A stretch of 64,000 nt of DNA from Longimicrobium sp. (GCA_036377595.1 DASUYB010000026.1:1-64000), one strand, 5' to 3'; counted from the first letter of the stretch, positions 28,092 to 37,185 are shown. Translations and numbers: made by a program. The notes: generated from the sequence alone by a model not told the origin.

Positions 28092-30269
28092 ATGAACCCC
28101 ATTCGCACCACGACCCGCATCGCCCTTGCCGCAGTGCTGGGGGCCGCGCTGGCCCCGCTGCCGGCGTGCGACTCGCCGACGCACCGCAGCACGCCGGCGC
28201 AGGTGGCGGCGGCCGGCGGCAACGCACAGTCGGCGCCGGCGGGCACCGAGCTGGCGCCGCTCGTCGTCACGGTGACCGACGGTTCGGGGCGACCGGTGGG
28301 CGGCGTGCCCGTGACCTGGGCCGTGGTCACCGGCGGGGGCACCATCACCCCGCTGGATTCGATCACCAACGCGCAGGGGCAGGTCTCGGCGCGCTGGCGG
28401 CTGGGGACGGTGGCGGGGCAGCAGTCGGTCACCGCGACGGTGGCGGGGCTCACCCCCGTCACCTTCACCGCCACGGCGAACGCGGGATCGCCGACGGCGC
28501 TCGTGCGCGTCTCCGGGAACGACCAGCAGGAGCGGCCGGGCTTCGTCGTCCCCGACTCGCTCGTCGCGAAGCTGACGGACGCCGCGGGGAACCCGATCGC
28601 CGGCGCGCTCGTCCGCTGGACGGTGTCGCCCGACGGCTCCATCTCCCCCGACACCACGCGGACGCGGGCGGACGGGACGGTGAAGGCGCAGTGGACGCTG
28701 GGGAGCTACGGCGCGCCGGTGGCCACCGCGGCCCTCGTCTCCGACACCACGGTGCGGGTGACCTTCACCGCGCGGATGCTGACGGGGATCCAGCTCGGCG
28801 CGCTCCCCGTGCCCAACACGCTGGTGGTCGACACGGCCACGCTCGAGGTGGAGGCGACGGGCCCGTACACCGTCACCAGCGTGCGCGCGATCTTCGGCAC
28901 GCAGACGGTACCGCTGACGCTGTCGTTCACCCGCTGGAAGGCGCTGCTGAACTTCACCGCGCTGCCGCTGGGCCCCTTCAACGTGCGCATCGAGGCCACC
29001 GACAGCCGTGGCGTGGTGACGGTGCTGGACCGGCCGCTGCGGAAGACCACGCTCCCGACGCTCACGCTTCAGTCCCCCTCGGACTGGCAGGTGTCGATCG
29101 GCGGGCAGATCCGCTTCGCCGCCACCTGCACGACGCCGGATCCCAGCGGGTGCTACGTGGTCGTGTCCGATGCGAACAAGCCCGACGTGGCGCTGGCGCA
29201 GGGAACGGGGACGCTCGACGTGACGCTCAACTACTCGGCGCTCACGGGGACCAGCTCGCTGGTGTTCAACATCTGCGCGTACAACAACGCGGGCGGCGGG
29301 CGCTGCGTTCTGCGCCAGCACGTCTATCTCGTGCTGCGCGGCAACCTGACGGAGGTGGTGCGCGCGCCGGGCACCATCGTCGACTACGACGACACCCGCA
29401 TCCTGTACGTCGACGGGCTGAACGAGAGGAACGCGCTGAAGGTGCGCAGCCGCGCCACCGGCCAGGACCAGCTGGTGGCCGACTCCAGCGCGCACATCGT
29501 GGATCCGCACCTGTCGCCCGCGGGTGTGGTATACGCCGCGATCCAGAACCTCTCCTCGCCCGAAGGCAAGACGGTGTACGAGTGGGTGAACGGCACGCGC
29601 AACGTCCTGGTCCCGACCGCGTCCGCATACATCGTCCGGGGCACCTGGCTGGTGACCACGCAGATCGCGGGAGCCGTCATGCGGCGCGACCTGGTCACCG
29701 GCGCGGAGGTGGTGGTGGCGCCGTCGGCCTCGTCGCTGGCGCTGGGGCCGAACGGCGACGTGGTGTACGTGCGCGAGGGCTCGGTGTGGCGGTACCGCGA
29801 CGGGACCACGGAGATGCTGCGGACCGGCGCGCCGTACTCGTACGGGTTCGTGATGACCGACGGCGTGCAGGTGGTCTACCAGCCGTTCACCCTGGGCAAC
29901 CTGAGCGCGAACAGCTGGGCCATCTACCGCCCCGCGGGCGACGTCGTCATTCCCGGCGTCACCCCGTGGCCCGTGGTGGGCGGGGGATACGTCGCCTACC
30001 GCCGCTCGAACGCGCTGTTCGTGCTCGATGCGTCGTACGTCGAGACGCAGGCCACGTTCACCAACGATCCTTTCGTCACGCCGGTGGCGGTGGGCGACAA
30101 CGGCGGCGTGCTCTTCACCACGGCGCTCGACGAGTACTACCACGTGACCTATCCGCCCTATCCGCTGCAGCCCACCATCCTGGAGCGCCTGCAGACCTTC
30201 GCCACGTGGGAATGGCGCAACGGGCACTTCGTGGTGTTCATGGGCGGCTCGGTGCTCCAGGCGCCCTGA
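28092..30269 (+). CDS. large lipoprotein with Ig-like and propeller-like domains
   Basis: A 725-residue lipoprotein. The signal ends in a lipobox-like ALAPLPAC (about residue 26). Two invasin/BIG1-type Ig-like repeats follow (VVTVTDGSGRPVGGVPVTWA and VAKLTDAAGNPIAGALVRWT, each with a G-x-V-x-A-x-W closing strand), then a third beta-sandwich. The last 340 residues have the repeated GDVVYVREGSVWRYRDGT and TRILYVDGLNERNALKVRSR pattern of TolB-like beta-propeller blades. Such proteins are surface or periplasmic binding scaffolds; ligand unknown. It faces the DUF885 gene with palindrome P copy 3 between. Confidence 0.75.
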   Translation: MNPIRTTTRIALAAVLGAALAPLPACDSPTHRSTPAQVAAAGGNAQSAPAGTELAPLVVTVTDGSGRPVGGVPVTWAVVTGGGTITPLDSITNAQGQVSARWRLGTVAGQQSVTATVAGLTPVTFTATANAGSPTALVRVSGNDQQERPGFVVPDSLVAKLTDAAGNPIAGALVRWTVSPDGSISPDTTRTRADGTVKAQWTLGSYGAPVATAALVSDTTVRVTFTARMLTGIQLGALPVPNTLVVDTATLEVEATGPYTVTSVRAIFGTQTVPLTLSFTRWKALLNFTALPLGPFNVRIEATDSRGVVTVLDRPLRKTTLPTLTLQSPSDWQVSIGGQIRFAATCTTPDPSGCYVVVSDANKPDVALAQGTGTLDVTLNYSALTGTSSLVFNICAYNNAGGGRCVLRQHVYLVLRGNLTEVVRAPGTIVDYDDTRILYVDGLNERNALKVRSRATGQDQLVADSSAHIVDPHLSPAGVVYAAIQNLSSPEGKTVYEWVNGTRNVLVPTASAYIVRGTWLVTTQIAGAVMRRDLVTGAEVVVAPSASSLALGPNGDVVYVREGSVWRYRDGTTEMLRTGAPYSYGFVMTDGVQVVYQPFTLGNLSANSWAIYRPAGDVVIPGVTPWPVVGGGYVAYRRSNALFVLDASYVETQATFTNDPFVTPVAVGDNGGVLFTTALDEYYHVTYPPYPLQPTILERLQTFATWEWRNGHFVVFMGGSVLQAP

Positions 30270-30352
30270 CCGTCGGCGACAGCGATGAACGACGGAGGCC
30301 GGTGACGAGCTATGCCACCGGGCTCCTCCGCATGATCAGAAAAGAGATTGGG

Positions 30353-30425
30353 CTCACGCAGAGGTCGCAGAGGGCGCAGAGGATCGGCATCGGTTCCTCT
30401 GCGCCCTCTGCGGCCTCTGCGTGAG
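30353..30425. repeat. palindrome family P, copy 3
   Basis: Two 31-nt arms, one G-U and otherwise perfect, with an 11-nt loop. Each arm starts CTCACGCAGAG and carries three CGCAGAG units at 9-nt spacing. It lies between convergent genes. Confidence 0.85.
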
Positions 30426-30440
30426 ATCAAAGATCCTCCG

Positions 30441-32213
30441 TCACCGCGCCTTCTCCTGCGCGATCCAGAGGCGGACGTTGTCCTCCAGCACGCCCAGGGG
30501 GATCGAGCCGCTGCCGAGGACCACGTCATGGAAGCGGCGCACGTCGAACTTCGGTCCCAGCTCGCGCTCGGCGAGGATCCTGAGCTCGCGGATCTTCATC
30601 TGCCCCGTCTTGTACGCCAGCGCCTGCCCGGGCCACGCGATGTAGCGGTCTACCTCATTGGTGATGTTGGTCAGCGTCAGCGCGCTGTTGGCCGCCATGT
30701 AGTCGATGGCCTGCTGCCGCGTCCATCCCTTCGAGTGCAGCCCCGTGTCAACGACGAGGCGGCAGGCGCGCCACATCTCGTAGCTGAGCCGCCCGAACTC
30801 GCTGTAGGGATCGCGATAGAAGCCGACCTCCTTCCCCAGCGACTCCGCGTAGAGCGCCCATCCCTCCACGAACGCCGTCACCCCGCCGAAGCGGCGGAAG
30901 TTGGGGATGTTCTCCAGCTCCTGCTGCAGCGCGATCTGCAGGTGGTGCCCGGGAACGGCCTCGTGGCTGGCCAGCGCCTCGATCTCGTACAGCGGGCGCG
31001 ACGGGAGATCGTAGACGTTCACCCAGTAGTTGCCGGCGCGCGTCCCGTCGCCGGCGGGCGGGCCGTAGTACGCCGTGGTGGTGCGCGGGGCGATGAAGTC
31101 GGGGATGGTCTTGATCCCGTAGCTCATCCGCGGCAGCCGGCCGAACAGCCGCGGCAGCTCGCCGTCCATCCGCTTGAGGAAGACGCTGTTCTTCTCCAGC
31201 AGCTCCTCGGGGGTGGCTACGTAGAAGCGCGGATCGGTTCGCAGCATCCGCACGAAGCCGGCGAAGTCGCCCGTCCACCCGGTCGACCGCATCACCGAGT
31301 CCATGGCGGCGCGGATGCGGGCCACCTCGCGCAGGCCGATGGCGTGCACCGAGTCGGGCGTGGCCGAGTCGAGCGTGGTGTACTGGCGGACGAGGAAGCC
31401 GTAGTACGCACGCCCGTTCGGCAGCTCGCCGGCCGCGAAGCCGGGGCGCGCGGCGGGGCGGTACTCGCGCTGGATGAACTGCAGGAAGTCGCGGTAGCCG
31501 GCGACGACGCCGTCCATGATCGCCGTCCGCCCTGCCGCCATCAGCGCCGCGCGCTCGCCCTCGGGCACCGTCGCCGGGAACTCGGTGAACGGCTTCCAGA
31601 GCAGGCTCCTGGTGGGATCGTCGACGATCTGCGGCGTGAGGATCCCCTCCATCCCCTCCAGCGACACGCGAGGCAGCACCATCCCCCGCCGGATCCCCTC
31701 GCGCATCAGCTCCACGTATCCCCCCTCGTACTGCCGGAAGGCGCGGAGGCGGGCGATATAGGTGCGGTAGTCCTCCGCGGTGCGCAGGGGGACGTTGTCG
31801 GGAAGCTCGGGGAAGCCGGTGTGGAACCCCTCGCGGTTGGTGATGGGGATGAGATAGTCGAGCAGCTCGTCGGACTCGATGTTCTCGCGCAGGTTGCGCT
31901 CGAAGATGTCGCGGTTGATCTGGTCCTCGCGCGGCAGCGAGTCGCGCGGGATGGCGCGCACGCGGGCCAGGAAGGCGCGCGCAGCCGCGTTGCGCCGCGC
32001 CGACGCCGCCAGGCCGACCTCGGGGAGGCGGTCGTTGAAGCGCCGGTCGCCCATCGAGGTGGCCAGCAGCGGGTTCTCGCGCAGGCGCAGCTCCCACTCC
32101 TCGTCGAACAGCCGGTGCAGCCGCTCGGACGGCGTCCCCTGCGCGGCCGCGGGCAGGGCGGTGGCGGCGGCCAGCAGCGCGGCGGCCGCGGTACGGCGGA
32201 GGGCTGGTTTCAT
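30441..32213 (-). CDS. DUF885 family zinc-peptidase-like protein
   Basis: A 590-residue exported protein of the DUF885 family, a metallopeptidase-like group. A signal peptide (TAAAALLAAATALPAAAQG) is followed by a long helical body. The zinc motif is SHEAVPGHHLQIAL (H-E-x4-H-H in this family), and the distal acidic residue is probably in FVEGWALYAESLGKEVGFY. The length matches the family. It probably degrades peptides in the periplasm; substrate unknown. The start Met is the first before the signal peptide. Confidence 0.88.
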   Translation of the reverse strand: MKPALRRTAAAALLAAATALPAAAQGTPSERLHRLFDEEWELRLRENPLLATSMGDRRFNDRLPEVGLAASARRNAAARAFLARVRAIPRDSLPREDQINRDIFERNLRENIESDELLDYLIPITNREGFHTGFPELPDNVPLRTAEDYRTYIARLRAFRQYEGGYVELMREGIRRGMVLPRVSLEGMEGILTPQIVDDPTRSLLWKPFTEFPATVPEGERAALMAAGRTAIMDGVVAGYRDFLQFIQREYRPAARPGFAAGELPNGRAYYGFLVRQYTTLDSATPDSVHAIGLREVARIRAAMDSVMRSTGWTGDFAGFVRMLRTDPRFYVATPEELLEKNSVFLKRMDGELPRLFGRLPRMSYGIKTIPDFIAPRTTTAYYGPPAGDGTRAGNYWVNVYDLPSRPLYEIEALASHEAVPGHHLQIALQQELENIPNFRRFGGVTAFVEGWALYAESLGKEVGFYRDPYSEFGRLSYEMWRACRLVVDTGLHSKGWTRQQAIDYMAANSALTLTNITNEVDRYIAWPGQALAYKTGQMKIRELRILAERELGPKFDVRRFHDVVLGSGSIPLGVLEDNVRLWIAQEKAR

Positions 32214-32558
32214 GGGTCGGCGCGGGAGGTGGGGACGGGAACGAGGGAATGGGGACAGGACTCCAGCGTACCACCCCGCGGCCGGAGCCGCAACGCGGGC
32301 ATCGCCGAAGATCGCGGGCGTCACCCCGCGGCGCGGGCGGAACGTGGGGGGAAGAAACGTCGCCGCCGCCACCCCTCCCCCGGCCCGGAACGTGCGGCAG
32401 GCGCGGGCAAAGAACGTCCTTTGACGCTCCGCGCGAGGCGCACTATCGTGGCCTCCGTGCCGCTCGGCCTGCCGTGCGGCATTCGCCCGCCCGCGGCCGG
32501 CGATCCTCCGCGGGCGGCGCCGGGCGGTTCCACCCTCAACCTACCGGCGGCGACCCCG

Positions 32559-34670
32559 ATGAAACGGTTCCACCCGTTCTTCCTCGGCCTCTGCGGGCTT
32601 CTGGCCGCGTGCGCCGACCGCACCCCGCTGGCGGCGCCCGGCGACGACGCCCGGCGCTTCGACTGCACCGCCCTGGTGCGCGAGCAGCGGATCACCTGCG
32701 CGCCCGCCACGCCCGCGGGGATCCGCGGCGCCATCCTCGGCGGGCAGGGGCAGTACGTCCGCATCACCTCCACCAACGTGGCGTTCGACGCGGGCACCGG
32801 CACCTTCTCGGCCGACGTCACGGTGCAGAACCTTCTCCCGACCGCGATGGGAACGCTCGACGGGGTGAACGCCGACCCCGCCGGGTTACGCGTGTTCTTC
32901 CACGCCGGGCCCGCGGTAACCTCGGGGTGGGGGACGGTGACGGTGCAGAACGCCGACGGCACCGGCGTGTTCACCGCCGCGGGGCAGCCGTACTTCCAGT
33001 ACCCGGGAATCCTGGCCCCCGGCGCCACCTCGGCCCCGCGGACCTGGCAGTTCCACGCCGACCCCGACGTGGCCTGGTTCGCCTTCACTGTGTACGTGTC
33101 CACGCACACCGCGCCCACGCTGGTGATCAGCGAGATCATGGCGCATCCCACCACCGCCTCGGAGCCGGCGGGCGAGTGGTTCGAGGTGCACAACCGCAGC
33201 CGCGACTCGATCAACCTGCAGGGGTGGACCATCGCCTCGGGCGGCGACGCGCCGCACGTGATCGCCTCGCCGGTGGTGGTGCCCAGCCAGGGATACGTGG
33301 TGCTGGGCGGCAGCACCAGCACGTCGGCCAACGGTGGGGCGCCGGTGGCGTACGCGTACTCCGGGATCGACCTGGCCAACGGCACCGGCGACTGGCTGGC
33401 GCTGCGCTCGCCCGCCGGGTTCACCACCGACTCGGTGGACTGGGGCGCCGCGCCGGCCGAAACCGCGTCGCCGCCGCCCACCGGGATCTCGATGGAGCTG
33501 GACTCGGTGGGATCCGACAACCTGTACCTGAGCGGGGCCGGCAGCCACTGGGTGCCCTCGCCGGTCACCTTCGGCACGGGGCAGAACGGCACGCCCGGCG
33601 CGCGCCGGCGGATCCCGCTGCGGGCCACCTCCATCGCCGCGGGGCTGCTCCACACCTGCGCGCTCGACACCGGCGGGCAGATCTGGTGCTGGGGGAGCAG
33701 CCAGGCCGGCCGGCTCGGCATCGGCTCCGCCACCGTCCCGGTGTTCGGCATCGACGCGCTGGTCCTGTCGCCGGTGCGCGTGGCGCAGCCGGCGGGGGTC
33801 ACCTTCACGCAGGTGGTGGCGGGCTCGACCGACAACACCTGCGCGCTGACCTCCACGGGCCAGGCGTACTGCTGGGGATCGTCCGTGCCCACCGGCGCCA
33901 CGCTGGCCCTGCGCACCACCCCGTCGCCCATCCCGCAGCCGGGCGGGCTGGCCTTCGCCTCGCTGGGGCTCATGGGCCGGAGCTTCGGCTGCGGCCTGGA
34001 CGGCTCGGGCCAGGCGTGGTGCTGGGGGGTCGACGACGTCAACGGGTCGAGCGGGCAGGTGTTCGCCCTCACCACGCCCACGCTGCGCGCCATGCCCGGG
34101 CCGCTCGCCCAGATCTCGCGCGTGGACCAGGCGGAGTGCGCGCTCACCACCGCCGGACAGGCGTACTGCCGCCACAAGCTCACCGTGGGCGGCGACACGC
34201 TCTCGCTGGTGTCGCGGCCGGGCGTCACCTGGCAGTGGATCGACACCAGCGACCGCCGCTCGTGCGGGATCTCCACCCTCGGCCAGATGTTCTGCTGGGC
34301 GCCGGATGTGCGCGCGGTGGAGGTGATGGACCACCCGGTCACGGTGCGCTTCGCGTCGCTGGCGGTGAGCGGGCGGAACGTGTGCGGCGTGACCACCGCG
34401 GGCGAGGTGTGGTGCCAGGGCCCCGAATCTTCCACCGGCCAGCTCGGCGACGGCAGCACCGCCGAGAACCCCGTGCTGGCGCCGGTGGCCGCGCCGCCGG
34501 GGGTGACGTTCTCGGCCGTGGCGCTGTCGCGCAAAGGCCTGTCCGACTCCGTCGGCCAGGGATGCGCGCTGCAGGCCGTCACCGGGCAGGTGTACTGCTG
34601 GGGAAGGGGCGGCTACGTGGGCGACGGCACGCAGAGCCAGCGCAACGCGCCGGTGCCCATCTACCGCTGA
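32559..34670 (+). CDS. lipoprotein with lamin-tail and RCC1-like domains
   Basis: A 703-residue lipoprotein. The signal FFLGLCGLLAACAD gives a lipobox LAAC. After a beta-sandwich region comes a lamin-tail domain (LVISEIMAHPTTASEPAGEW, FEVHNRSRDSINLQGWTIAS, then YVVLGGSTS), a fold used for surface or polymer binding. The last 360 residues hold RCC1-like beta-propeller repeats: HTCALDTGGQIWCWGSSQAG, NTCALTSTGQAYCWGSS, FGCGLDGSGQAWCWGV and CGISTLGQMFCWAP, each with C-x-L-x3-G-Q-x-x-C-W-G. The two Cys per repeat probably form a disulfide in each blade. Role: a secreted binding scaffold, ligand unknown. Confidence 0.82.
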   Translation: MKRFHPFFLGLCGLLAACADRTPLAAPGDDARRFDCTALVREQRITCAPATPAGIRGAILGGQGQYVRITSTNVAFDAGTGTFSADVTVQNLLPTAMGTLDGVNADPAGLRVFFHAGPAVTSGWGTVTVQNADGTGVFTAAGQPYFQYPGILAPGATSAPRTWQFHADPDVAWFAFTVYVSTHTAPTLVISEIMAHPTTASEPAGEWFEVHNRSRDSINLQGWTIASGGDAPHVIASPVVVPSQGYVVLGGSTSTSANGGAPVAYAYSGIDLANGTGDWLALRSPAGFTTDSVDWGAAPAETASPPPTGISMELDSVGSDNLYLSGAGSHWVPSPVTFGTGQNGTPGARRRIPLRATSIAAGLLHTCALDTGGQIWCWGSSQAGRLGIGSATVPVFGIDALVLSPVRVAQPAGVTFTQVVAGSTDNTCALTSTGQAYCWGSSVPTGATLALRTTPSPIPQPGGLAFASLGLMGRSFGCGLDGSGQAWCWGVDDVNGSSGQVFALTTPTLRAMPGPLAQISRVDQAECALTTAGQAYCRHKLTVGGDTLSLVSRPGVTWQWIDTSDRRSCGISTLGQMFCWAPDVRAVEVMDHPVTVRFASLAVSGRNVCGVTTAGEVWCQGPESSTGQLGDGSTAENPVLAPVAAPPGVTFSAVALSRKGLSDSVGQGCALQAVTGQVYCWGRGGYVGDGTQSQRNAPVPIYR

Positions 34671-35649
34671 CGCTCGAGCGGTGGCGCAGGGCGCGGGGGG
34701 AGCTTCGGCTCTCCGCCCTGCGCGCTTCTCCCGCTCCAGGGCGGGCGATCCCATCCGGCCTCGAGCCGGCCGGCGGGAGGGGCGGAAGACGGAGATCGCG
34801 CGCTCCCCCTTGACGGCGGGCGGGGACGTAGATAGTCTTTGGCGCACGAAACGGGAGTCGCGTCCCCAGCCGTCAGCGCAGCACCGAGTCCGCAAGGGCT
34901 GGTCTGCGAGACGGGGTTGCCCCAGGAAACGGGGCGATCGGACGCGCCTCCCGTTTTCGTTTTGCCTCGAAACCGGTCCTCGTGATCGGCCGTATCGGAG
35001 GCGGCAGGATGCACGACGAACGACTGAACCGACGCACGAACGAAGAACCCGCGATGACCACCACCGTACTCGCCGCCGCCATCCGGATGCCGCACGCGGC
35101 ATCCGTGGCCGCCCCCGCGCCGCATGCGCCCGGGGCCTCGGCGGAGCCGTGCGCCGCGGCGATGAGCCCCGCCGCGCGGGGACTGGACATGGGCGGGATT
35201 ATCGCGCCGGCCGTCCGTGGCCGGCGGAATGGGACGGAGATCGGCGATCGATTCGGCGGCAAGGCGCGCTCGAGCGTCGGCAGTGCGTGGTACGGGCAGG
35301 ATTCGGCACAACTCGCGGGAGGTGGTCCGTTGCGGGCGTAGGCATCCGCACCCGGACCTGGCGCTGTGATGGTTCGAGCGCCCCGCCTCCCGACGTGGAG
35401 GCGGGGCGCTTCGTCGTTCCGGCCCTCTCCCCGCGGCTCCGGTGACACGGACCCGCGCGGCATTGCAGCACCGGCGGGCCCACGCGGCCCGGCATGTTTG
35501 ACAATCCGGGTCATGGGTTCTCGTGAGCTGGTTTCGCGAGGGGGAGGGCGGGCCGGACGGCCGGCGCCCGCACCATCACGTGGCACGCGACTCCCGGGAC
35601 GGGGCGCGGCACGGCAGGAAGGTCCGCACCTCTCCCTCGCGACTCCAGC
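34671..35649. other. intergenic before the tRNA array
   Basis: About 980 bases with no recognised gene apart from the terminator at its left. A rightward frame beginning near 35054 (MTTTVLAAAIRMPHAASVAA) is low complexity and has no good ribosome site. The promoter of the tRNA array must lie in the last few hundred bases; no consensus pair was found. Confidence 0.4.
34684..34723 (+). terminator. two-step hairpin after the RCC1-like gene
   Basis: GCGCAGGGC pairs with GCCCTGCGC, and an inner GGGGAG pairs with CTCTCC around CTTCGG. It starts 14 nt past the stop, so a strong structural terminator; no T-run follows. Confidence 0.55.
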
Positions 35650-35722
35650 GCTTCCGTAGCTCAGCAGGCAGAGCGCGTCCATGGTAAGGACGAGGCCCGG
35701 GGTTCGACTCCCCGCGGAAGCT
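35650..35722 (+). tRNA. tRNA-Thr(GGT)
   Basis: Full cloverleaf; acceptor GCTTCCG/CGGAAGC, loop ATGGTAA. No CCA encoded. First gene of the array. Confidence 0.93.
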
Positions 35723-35734
35723 TGAAGCACACAC

Positions 35735-35807
35735 ACGGCGGTAGCTCAACTGGCAGAGCGCCGGTCTCCAAAACCGGGGGTTGGGGGTTCGATTCCCTCC
35801 CGCCGTG
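35735..35807 (+). tRNA. tRNA-Trp(CCA)
   Basis: Acceptor ACGGCGG/CCGCCGT, anticodon loop CTCCAAA, discriminator G as in bacterial tRNA-Trp. CCA tail not encoded. Confidence 0.92.
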
Positions 35808-35857
35808 CTTCCAGGAAAGTGCGTGAGTGCGGAAGTGCGTCGGTGCGCTTCCGTCAT

Positions 35858-35930
35858 GGTGCCATCGTCCAGCGGCCGAGGATACCGGACTGTCTATCCG
35901 GAGACCGGGGTTCGAATCCCCGTGGCATCG
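35858..35930 (+). tRNA. tRNA-Asp(GTC)
   Basis: Acceptor GGTGCCA/TGGCATC with one G-U, loop CTGTCTA, discriminator G. Variable loop is only 4 nt. Confidence 0.9.
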
Positions 35931-35937
35931 CTGTGGA

Positions 35938-35986
35938 AGTGCCCAGTGCCCAGTGCCCAGTGCCCAGTGCGCAGTGCCCAGTGCCC
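35938..35986 (+). repeat. AGTGCCC heptamer array
   Basis: Seven tandem copies of AGTGCCC (one reads AGTGCGC) in the spacer between the Asp and Gly tRNA genes. The inverted complement, ACTGGGC, is repeated 12 times at 36912. Confidence 0.9.
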
Positions 35987-35999
35987 GGGGAACTGCTTT

Positions 36000-36072
36000 G
36001 CGGACATAGCTCAGATGGCAGAGCGCGACCCCGCCATGGTCGAGGCCGCGGGTTCGAATCCCGCTGTCCGCT
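36000..36072 (+). tRNA. tRNA-Gly(GCC), C33
   Basis: Acceptor GCGGACA/TGTCCGC. Stem CGACC/GGTCG encloses CCGCCAT, so position 33 is C where U is nearly invariant. Confidence 0.88.
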
Positions 36073-36089
36073 TTTCAATCAATCGACAG

Positions 36090-36162
36090 GGACACGTAGC
36101 TCAGGGGTGAGAGCACTCGGCTGATATCCGAGCGGTCGGAGGTTCGATTCCTCCCGTGTCCA
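36090..36162 (+). tRNA. tRNA-Ile(GAT)
   Basis: Acceptor GGACACG/CGTGTCC, loop CTGATAT, discriminator A. Standard cloverleaf. Confidence 0.92.
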
Positions 36163-36171
36163 TCTCAATGC

Positions 36172-36245
36172 GGTCCGGTAGCCCAGCGGCCGAAGGCGCC
36201 TGTCTCACACACAGGAGAGCGGAGGTTCGAATCCTCCCCGGACTA
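36172..36245 (+). tRNA. tRNA-Val(CAC)
   Basis: Loop CTCACAC between CCTGT and ACAGG. Acceptor GGTCCGG/CCGGACT, with a G-U as the first pair. Discriminator A. Confidence 0.88.
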
Positions 36246-36252
36246 CTTCCAC

Positions 36253-36325
36253 GCCAGCGTAGCTCAGCCGGTAGAGCACTCCACCCATACTGGAGCGGCC
36301 GGCGGTTCGAATCCGCCCGCTGGTA
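36253..36325 (+). tRNA. tRNA-Met(CAT) type, C33
   Basis: Loop CCCATAC between CTCCA and TGGAG puts C at 33. First acceptor pair is G-U. The anticodon stem lacks the G/C triplet of initiators; it may be elongator Met or a CAT-type tRNA-Ile read after lysidine change. Confidence 0.82.
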
Positions 36326-36344
36326 CTGCAAGTCACCACGAGAC

Positions 36345-36429
36345 GCCGGGTTGGCAGAGAGGCCGATCGCGCCTGACTGTAGATCAGGAGCCCTGCGGGG
36401 CCACGGAGGTTCGAATCCTTCACCCGGCA
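36345..36429 (+). tRNA. tRNA-Tyr(GTA)
   Basis: Acceptor GCCGGGT/ACCCGGC, loop CTGTAGA, and the long variable arm expected for bacterial tRNA-Tyr. Discriminator A. Confidence 0.92.
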
Positions 36430-36451
36430 CTTCGGCGATTCATCAACCCCC

Positions 36452-36524
36452 GGGCGGGTAGCTCAGCCGGTAGAGCGCCTGACTGTTAATCAGGTGCGCG
36501 TGGGTTTGAGTCCCACCCCGCCCT
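36452..36524 (+). tRNA. tRNA-Asn(GTT)
   Basis: Acceptor GGGCGGG/CCCGCCC, loop CTGTTAA. The T loop is TTTGAGT, a little different from its neighbours. Confidence 0.92.
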
Positions 36525-36539
36525 CTTTTCGATCGCCAT

Positions 36540-36611
36540 TGCTCGGTAGCTCAGGGGTAGAGCGGCGGAGTGAAGATCCGCGCGTCGGGGGTTCGATTCC
36601 CTCCCGGGCAA
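36540..36611 (+). tRNA. tRNA-Phe(GAA)
   Basis: Acceptor TGCTCGG/CCGGGCA, loop GTGAAGA, discriminator A. Confidence 0.9.
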
Positions 36612-36616
36612 CTCAT

Positions 36617-36689
36617 CCTCCCGTAGCCAAGTGGGAAGGCATCGGTCTGCAAAACCGACAGCGACCGGGTTCGATTCCCGGCGGGAGGT
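36617..36689 (+). tRNA. tRNA-Cys(GCA)
   Basis: Acceptor CCTCCCG/CGGGAGG, loop CTGCAAA, discriminator T as usual for tRNA-Cys. Only 5 nt separate it from the Phe gene. Confidence 0.92.
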
Positions 36690-36699
36690 CTGAACTGAA

Positions 36700-36730
36700 A
36701 GCGCCCAGTGCCAAGTGCCCAGTGCCCAGT
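36700..36730 (+). repeat. short AGTGCCC heptamer array
   Basis: Four degenerate copies of the same heptamer as at 35938, in the same direction, between Cys and Thr(CGT) genes. Confidence 0.8.
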
Positions 36731-36740
36731 TCGGTTTGTC

Positions 36741-36814
36741 GCCGTCGTAGCTCAGAATGGAAGAGCGCTCGCCTCGTAAGCGAGAGGTCCCCGGTTCGAT
36801 CCCGGGCTTCGGCT
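36741..36814 (+). tRNA. tRNA-Thr(CGT), weak acceptor stem
   Basis: Loop CTCGTAA. Acceptor GCCGTCG faces CTTCGGC, leaving pairs 5-68 and 6-67 as T-T and C-T mismatches. Possibly a decaying gene. Confidence 0.8.
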
Positions 36815-36839
36815 CTGCGGGTGCTTGCGATGGATACAT

Positions 36840-36912
36840 GGGGCCGTAGCTCAGCGGGTAGAGCGCTCCGTCGGCTGCGGAGAGGTCGAGGGTTCGACTC
36901 CCTCCGGCTCCA
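36840..36912 (+). tRNA. tRNA-Ala(GGC), C33
   Basis: Acceptor GGGGCCG/CGGCTCC has the G3-U70 pair that marks alanine tRNA. Loop TCGGCTG between CTCCG and CGGAG: C at position 33. Confidence 0.87.
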
Positions 36913-36998
36913 CTGGGCACTGGGCACTGGGCACTGGGCACTGGGCACTGGGCACTGGGCACTGGGCACTGGGCACTGGGCACTGGGCACTGGGCACT
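36912..36998 (+). repeat. ACTGGGC heptamer array, 12 copies
   Basis: Twelve uninterrupted ACTGGGC units directly after tRNA-Ala(GGC), the first unit sharing the discriminator A. It is the reverse complement of the arrays at 35938 and 36700, so the RNA of the array could pair over about 1 kb. Confidence 0.92.
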
Positions 36999-37003
36999 TC
37001 CCT

Positions 37004-37075
37004 GGGACCGTAGCTCAACGGGAGAGCATCCGCCCTGCAAGCGGAAGGATGGGGGTTCGAATCCGCCCGGTTCCA
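37004..37075 (+). tRNA. tRNA-Ala(TGC), C33
   Basis: Acceptor GGGACCG/CGGTTCC with G3-U70. Loop CCTGCAA has C33. The T stem GGGGG/CCGCC has one G-G mismatch. Confidence 0.84.
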
Positions 37076-37185
37076 CTATCCACGACGACGAGATGTGCCC
37101 GCGCTCGGCGGGCCGACGCCCTTCCGGTTTCGGGAGCCGGGCGGGCGCCTCCTGATTCCCGGAGAGGTGAGCGAGAGATGCGACA

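Noticed and set aside
34982-35341. Rightward frame before the tRNA array
   Set aside because: Ala/Pro-rich low complexity, no ribosome site and no family character.
35938-36998. Heptamer arrays as a possible CRISPR array
   Set aside because: Units are 7 nt with no spacers between them, far shorter than CRISPR repeats, and there are no cas genes in the window.
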